This document shows positions 4,681 to 6,384 of a stretch of DNA of 6,384 nt, one piece after another. Each line of letters begins with the position of its first letter. The stretch's first letter is position 1. The translations under genes were made by a program, and so were the position numbers. The DNA is taken from positions 1-6,384 of the forward strand of contig CAZMPN010000036.1 of NCBI GenBank assembly GCA_964568395.1, read 5' to 3'. The stretch comes from UBA6016 sp964568395 (lineage in GTDB: Bacteria > Campylobacterota > Campylobacteria > Campylobacterales > UBA6016). The notes under the pieces are model-generated. The model saw only the letters and a list, made by a program, of their open reading frames with translations. It did no database searches and had not been told where the DNA came from.

Positions 4681-5853
4681 TTAAAACTCTCCCTTTGCCG
4701 CTTTTACTGCTTTTTTAGCGCCGTCAGCTAGATTTTCGGCAGCTATTAGATTTGCTATATTTGAATTTTTTAGTATCTCTTTTGCTTCCTCGGCATTCGT
4801 ACCGTCAAGTCTTACGATGACCGGAACGCTTACGTTAGTCAGCTTCGTCGCCTCGATAATACCGTTTGCGACACGGTCACATCTAACGATACCGCCGAAG
4901 ATGTTTACGAATATCGCTTTTACGTTTTTATCTTTTAGAATGATTTCAAAACCTTTTGCGACCGTCTCAGCCGATGCGCCGCCGCCTACGTCCAGGAAGT
5001 TTGCAGGTTCGCCGCCCTCATGCTTGATGATGTCCATAGTGCCCATCGCAAGACCTGCGCCGTTTACCATACAGCCTACGTTTCCGTCAAGTTTTACGTA
5101 GCTTAGGCCGTATCTGGAAGCTTCTATCTCCGTCGGCTCCTCTTCGCTAAGGTCTCTTAGCGCCTCTATTTCCGGGTGTCTGGAGAGGGCGTTGTCGTCA
5201 AAGCCCATTTTTGCGTCAAGCGCAAGGAATTTGCCTTCCTCTGTCAGTATTAGAGGGTTGATTTCCACCAGGTTTGCCTCTTTTTTTGTGTAGCACTCGT
5301 ACAGAGCTTTGGCAAACTTGATAAACTCAGGGATCTGCTCGTTGGCAAGCCCTAGCTTGAATGCAAGTTCTCTACCATGAAAGCCTTGAAAGCCGGTAGC
5401 CGTGTCGATTGCTACTTTTACGATTTTCTCCGGAGTATTATGGGCAACTTCTTCGATTTCCATACCGCCTTCAGTCGACGCCATCATTACGTTTTGCTCT
5501 TTGCTTCTATCAAGAGTCATACCGAGGTAGTACTCTTTTTTGATTCTGGCGCCCTCTTCGATGTACACTTTTTGCACTAGCTTGCCCTCTGGTCCTGTTT
5601 GGTGAGTGACAAGCGTCATGCCTAGTATTTGTTTTGTCAGCTCTTCGACTTCAAGGGTAGATTTAGCGAGTTTTACACCGCCGCCTTTGCCTCTTCCGCC
5701 TGCGTGGATTTGGGCTTTTACCACCCAAACGCTTCCGCCCAGCTCTTGGGCCGCTTCTCTAGCGTCTTTCGGGTTTGATACGACTACGCCTTTGAGAACG
5801 GGAACGCCGAACTCTTTGAAGATAGCCTTGGCTTGATACTCATGTATATTCAT
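4681..5853 (-). CDS. sucC: Succinyl-CoA ligase (ADP-forming), beta subunit SucC
   Basis: SucC is the nucleotide-binding subunit that pairs with SucD. Of 390 residues (E. coli has 388), the N-terminal ATP-grasp domain covers about 1-235. It shows K46 and the glycine loop in VKAQIHAGGRGKGGG (45-59) and the Mg ligands N199 (VEINP) and D213 (ALDAKMG), with E197 just before. The C-terminal CoA-ligase domain (about 250-390) has GNVGCMVNGAGLAM at 258-271, FLDVGGGA at 287-294 and NIFGGIVRCD at 317-326. These positions match the E. coli protein almost residue for residue. The ATG at 5853 has AAAGGA at 5864-5869. It begins 18 nt after the fumC stop and ends 1 nt before sucD. No promoter is visible in the 18-nt gap, so it is most likely transcribed from upstream of fumC. 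Confidence 0.97.
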   Translation of the reverse strand: MNIHEYQAKAIFKEFGVPVLKGVVVSNPKDAREAAQELGGSVWVVKAQIHAGGRGKGGGVKLAKSTLEVEELTKQILGMTLVTHQTGPEGKLVQKVYIEEGARIKKEYYLGMTLDRSKEQNVMMASTEGGMEIEEVAHNTPEKIVKVAIDTATGFQGFHGRELAFKLGLANEQIPEFIKFAKALYECYTKKEANLVEINPLILTEEGKFLALDAKMGFDDNALSRHPEIEALRDLSEEEPTEIEASRYGLSYVKLDGNVGCMVNGAGLAMGTMDIIKHEGGEPANFLDVGGGASAETVAKGFEIILKDKNVKAIFVNIFGGIVRCDRVANGIIEATKLTNVSVPVIVRLDGTNAEEAKEILKNSNIANLIAAENLADGAKKAVKAAKGEF

Positions 5854-5871
5854 CTTTTATCTATCCTTTAC

Positions 5872-6384
5872 TCAAGATTTATTTGTCATTGCAAGAGGCA
5901 CTACCCACTCGTCGAATTGTTCGGAAGTTACGAGCCCCAGGGCTATCGCCTCTTCTTTTAGGGTAGAGCCGTTTTTGTGCGCCGTTTTGGCTATTTTTGC
6001 CGCATTTTCGTATCCGATGTACGGATTTAGAGCCGTGACCAGCATTAGCGAATCATTTAGATATGCCGTGATTTTCTCGACATTTGGCTCAATGCCTACC
6101 GCGCAGTTATCGGCGAAGCTCACCATCGAGTCGGAGAGTAGCCTAACGGATTGAAGAACATTGTATATGATGATCGGCTTAAATACATTTAGCTCAAAAT
6201 TGCCCTGAGATGCCGCAAAACCTACCGCCGCATCGTTGCCCATCACTTGGCAGGCTACCATTGTCATAGCCTCAGATTGCGTAGGATTGACTTTGCCCGG
6301 CATGATAGAGCTTCCCGGTTCGTTTTCAGGGATTGTCAGCTCGCCTAGGCCGCATCTAGGGCCGGATGCTAGCCATCTGATGTC
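5872..6384 (-). CDS. fumC: Fumarate hydratase class II, C-terminal part (cut by window edge)
   Basis: This is the C-terminal 170 residues of class II fumarase, the iron-free tetrameric enzyme that interconverts fumarate and malate. The frame is open to the right edge, beginning DIRWLASGPRCG, so the PGKVNP methionine at 6303 is internal and not a start. The fumarate-lyase signature GSSIMPGKVNP follows shortly after, including the mobile serine loop that holds the catalytic base. MPGKVNPTQ separates fumarase from aspartase, which has MPAKVNP. The family's small C-terminal domain is present, ending in the usual ALGLVTSEQFDEWV. About 295 residues should lie outside the window. The TGA at 5872-5874 is 18 nt from sucC, so fumC probably belongs to the same operon. 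No irregularity is visible in the part shown. Confidence 0.96.
   Translation of the reverse strand, partial: DIRWLASGPRCGLGELTIPENEPGSSIMPGKVNPTQSEAMTMVACQVMGNDAAVGFAASQGNFELNVFKPIIIYNVLQSVRLLSDSMVSFADNCAVGIEPNVEKITAYLNDSLMLVTALNPYIGYENAAKIAKTAHKNGSTLKEEAIALGLVTSEQFDEWVVPLAMTNKS

Noticed and set aside
4354..4731. 125-codon open frame on the + strand, antisense to sucD
   Set aside because: It overlaps sucD and the sucC end, and no ribosome binding site or domain supports it.
6301..6303. Methionine codon as a start for a 143-residue protein
   Set aside because: The frame is open to the right edge and encodes conserved fumarase sequence upstream (WLASGPRCG), so this is an internal methionine of fumC.

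Overview
The window looks like chromosome of a Campylobacterota (epsilonproteobacterial) organism, most likely a Campylobacter. The main reasons are a four-subunit OorDABC-type 2-oxoglutarate oxidoreductase directly downstream of sucCD, a FlaG with the family's C-terminal FDKK ending, and a CGATAT box of the epsilonproteobacterial sigma-28 type. The moderately high GC of the coding regions (judged by eye) would fit the curvus/rectus/showae side of the genus better than C. jejuni. The species is inference.

Layout. At 50-568 on the + strand lies one flagellar gene, flaG, just downstream of a possible sigma-28 -10 box at 4-9. It converges on a long - strand gene block that fills the rest of the window. 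In transcription order the block is fumC (5' part beyond the right edge), sucC, sucD, a 296-bp non-coding or weakly coding gap, then oorD, oorA, oorB and oorC. Except at that gap, neighbouring genes in the block are 1-18 nt apart, as expected for an operon. The flaG and oorC stop codons are only 6 nt apart and lie in one inverted repeat (565-588).

How the genes work together. The block encodes contiguous steps of the citric acid cycle. OorDABC oxidises 2-oxoglutarate to succinyl-CoA and passes electrons to a low-potential carrier. SucCD converts succinyl-CoA to succinate with substrate-level ATP formation. Class II fumarase FumC hydrates fumarate to malate. All expected catalytic and cluster-binding motifs are present, and no gene is broken apart from truncation of fumC by the window edge.

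The least explained part is the sucD-oorD gap (3517-3812). It holds a perfect TATAAT, two perfect 7-bp inverted repeats, three copies of a GCTTTAG/CTAAAGC heptamer arranged so that they could pair in alternative ways, and a short reading frame that continues in frame past one stop codon. This suggests a separate oor promoter with a long, structured leader of roughly 240 nt, perhaps built over a decayed small gene. I see no mobile element, CRISPR array, tRNA or rRNA, and no convincing new multi-gene system.
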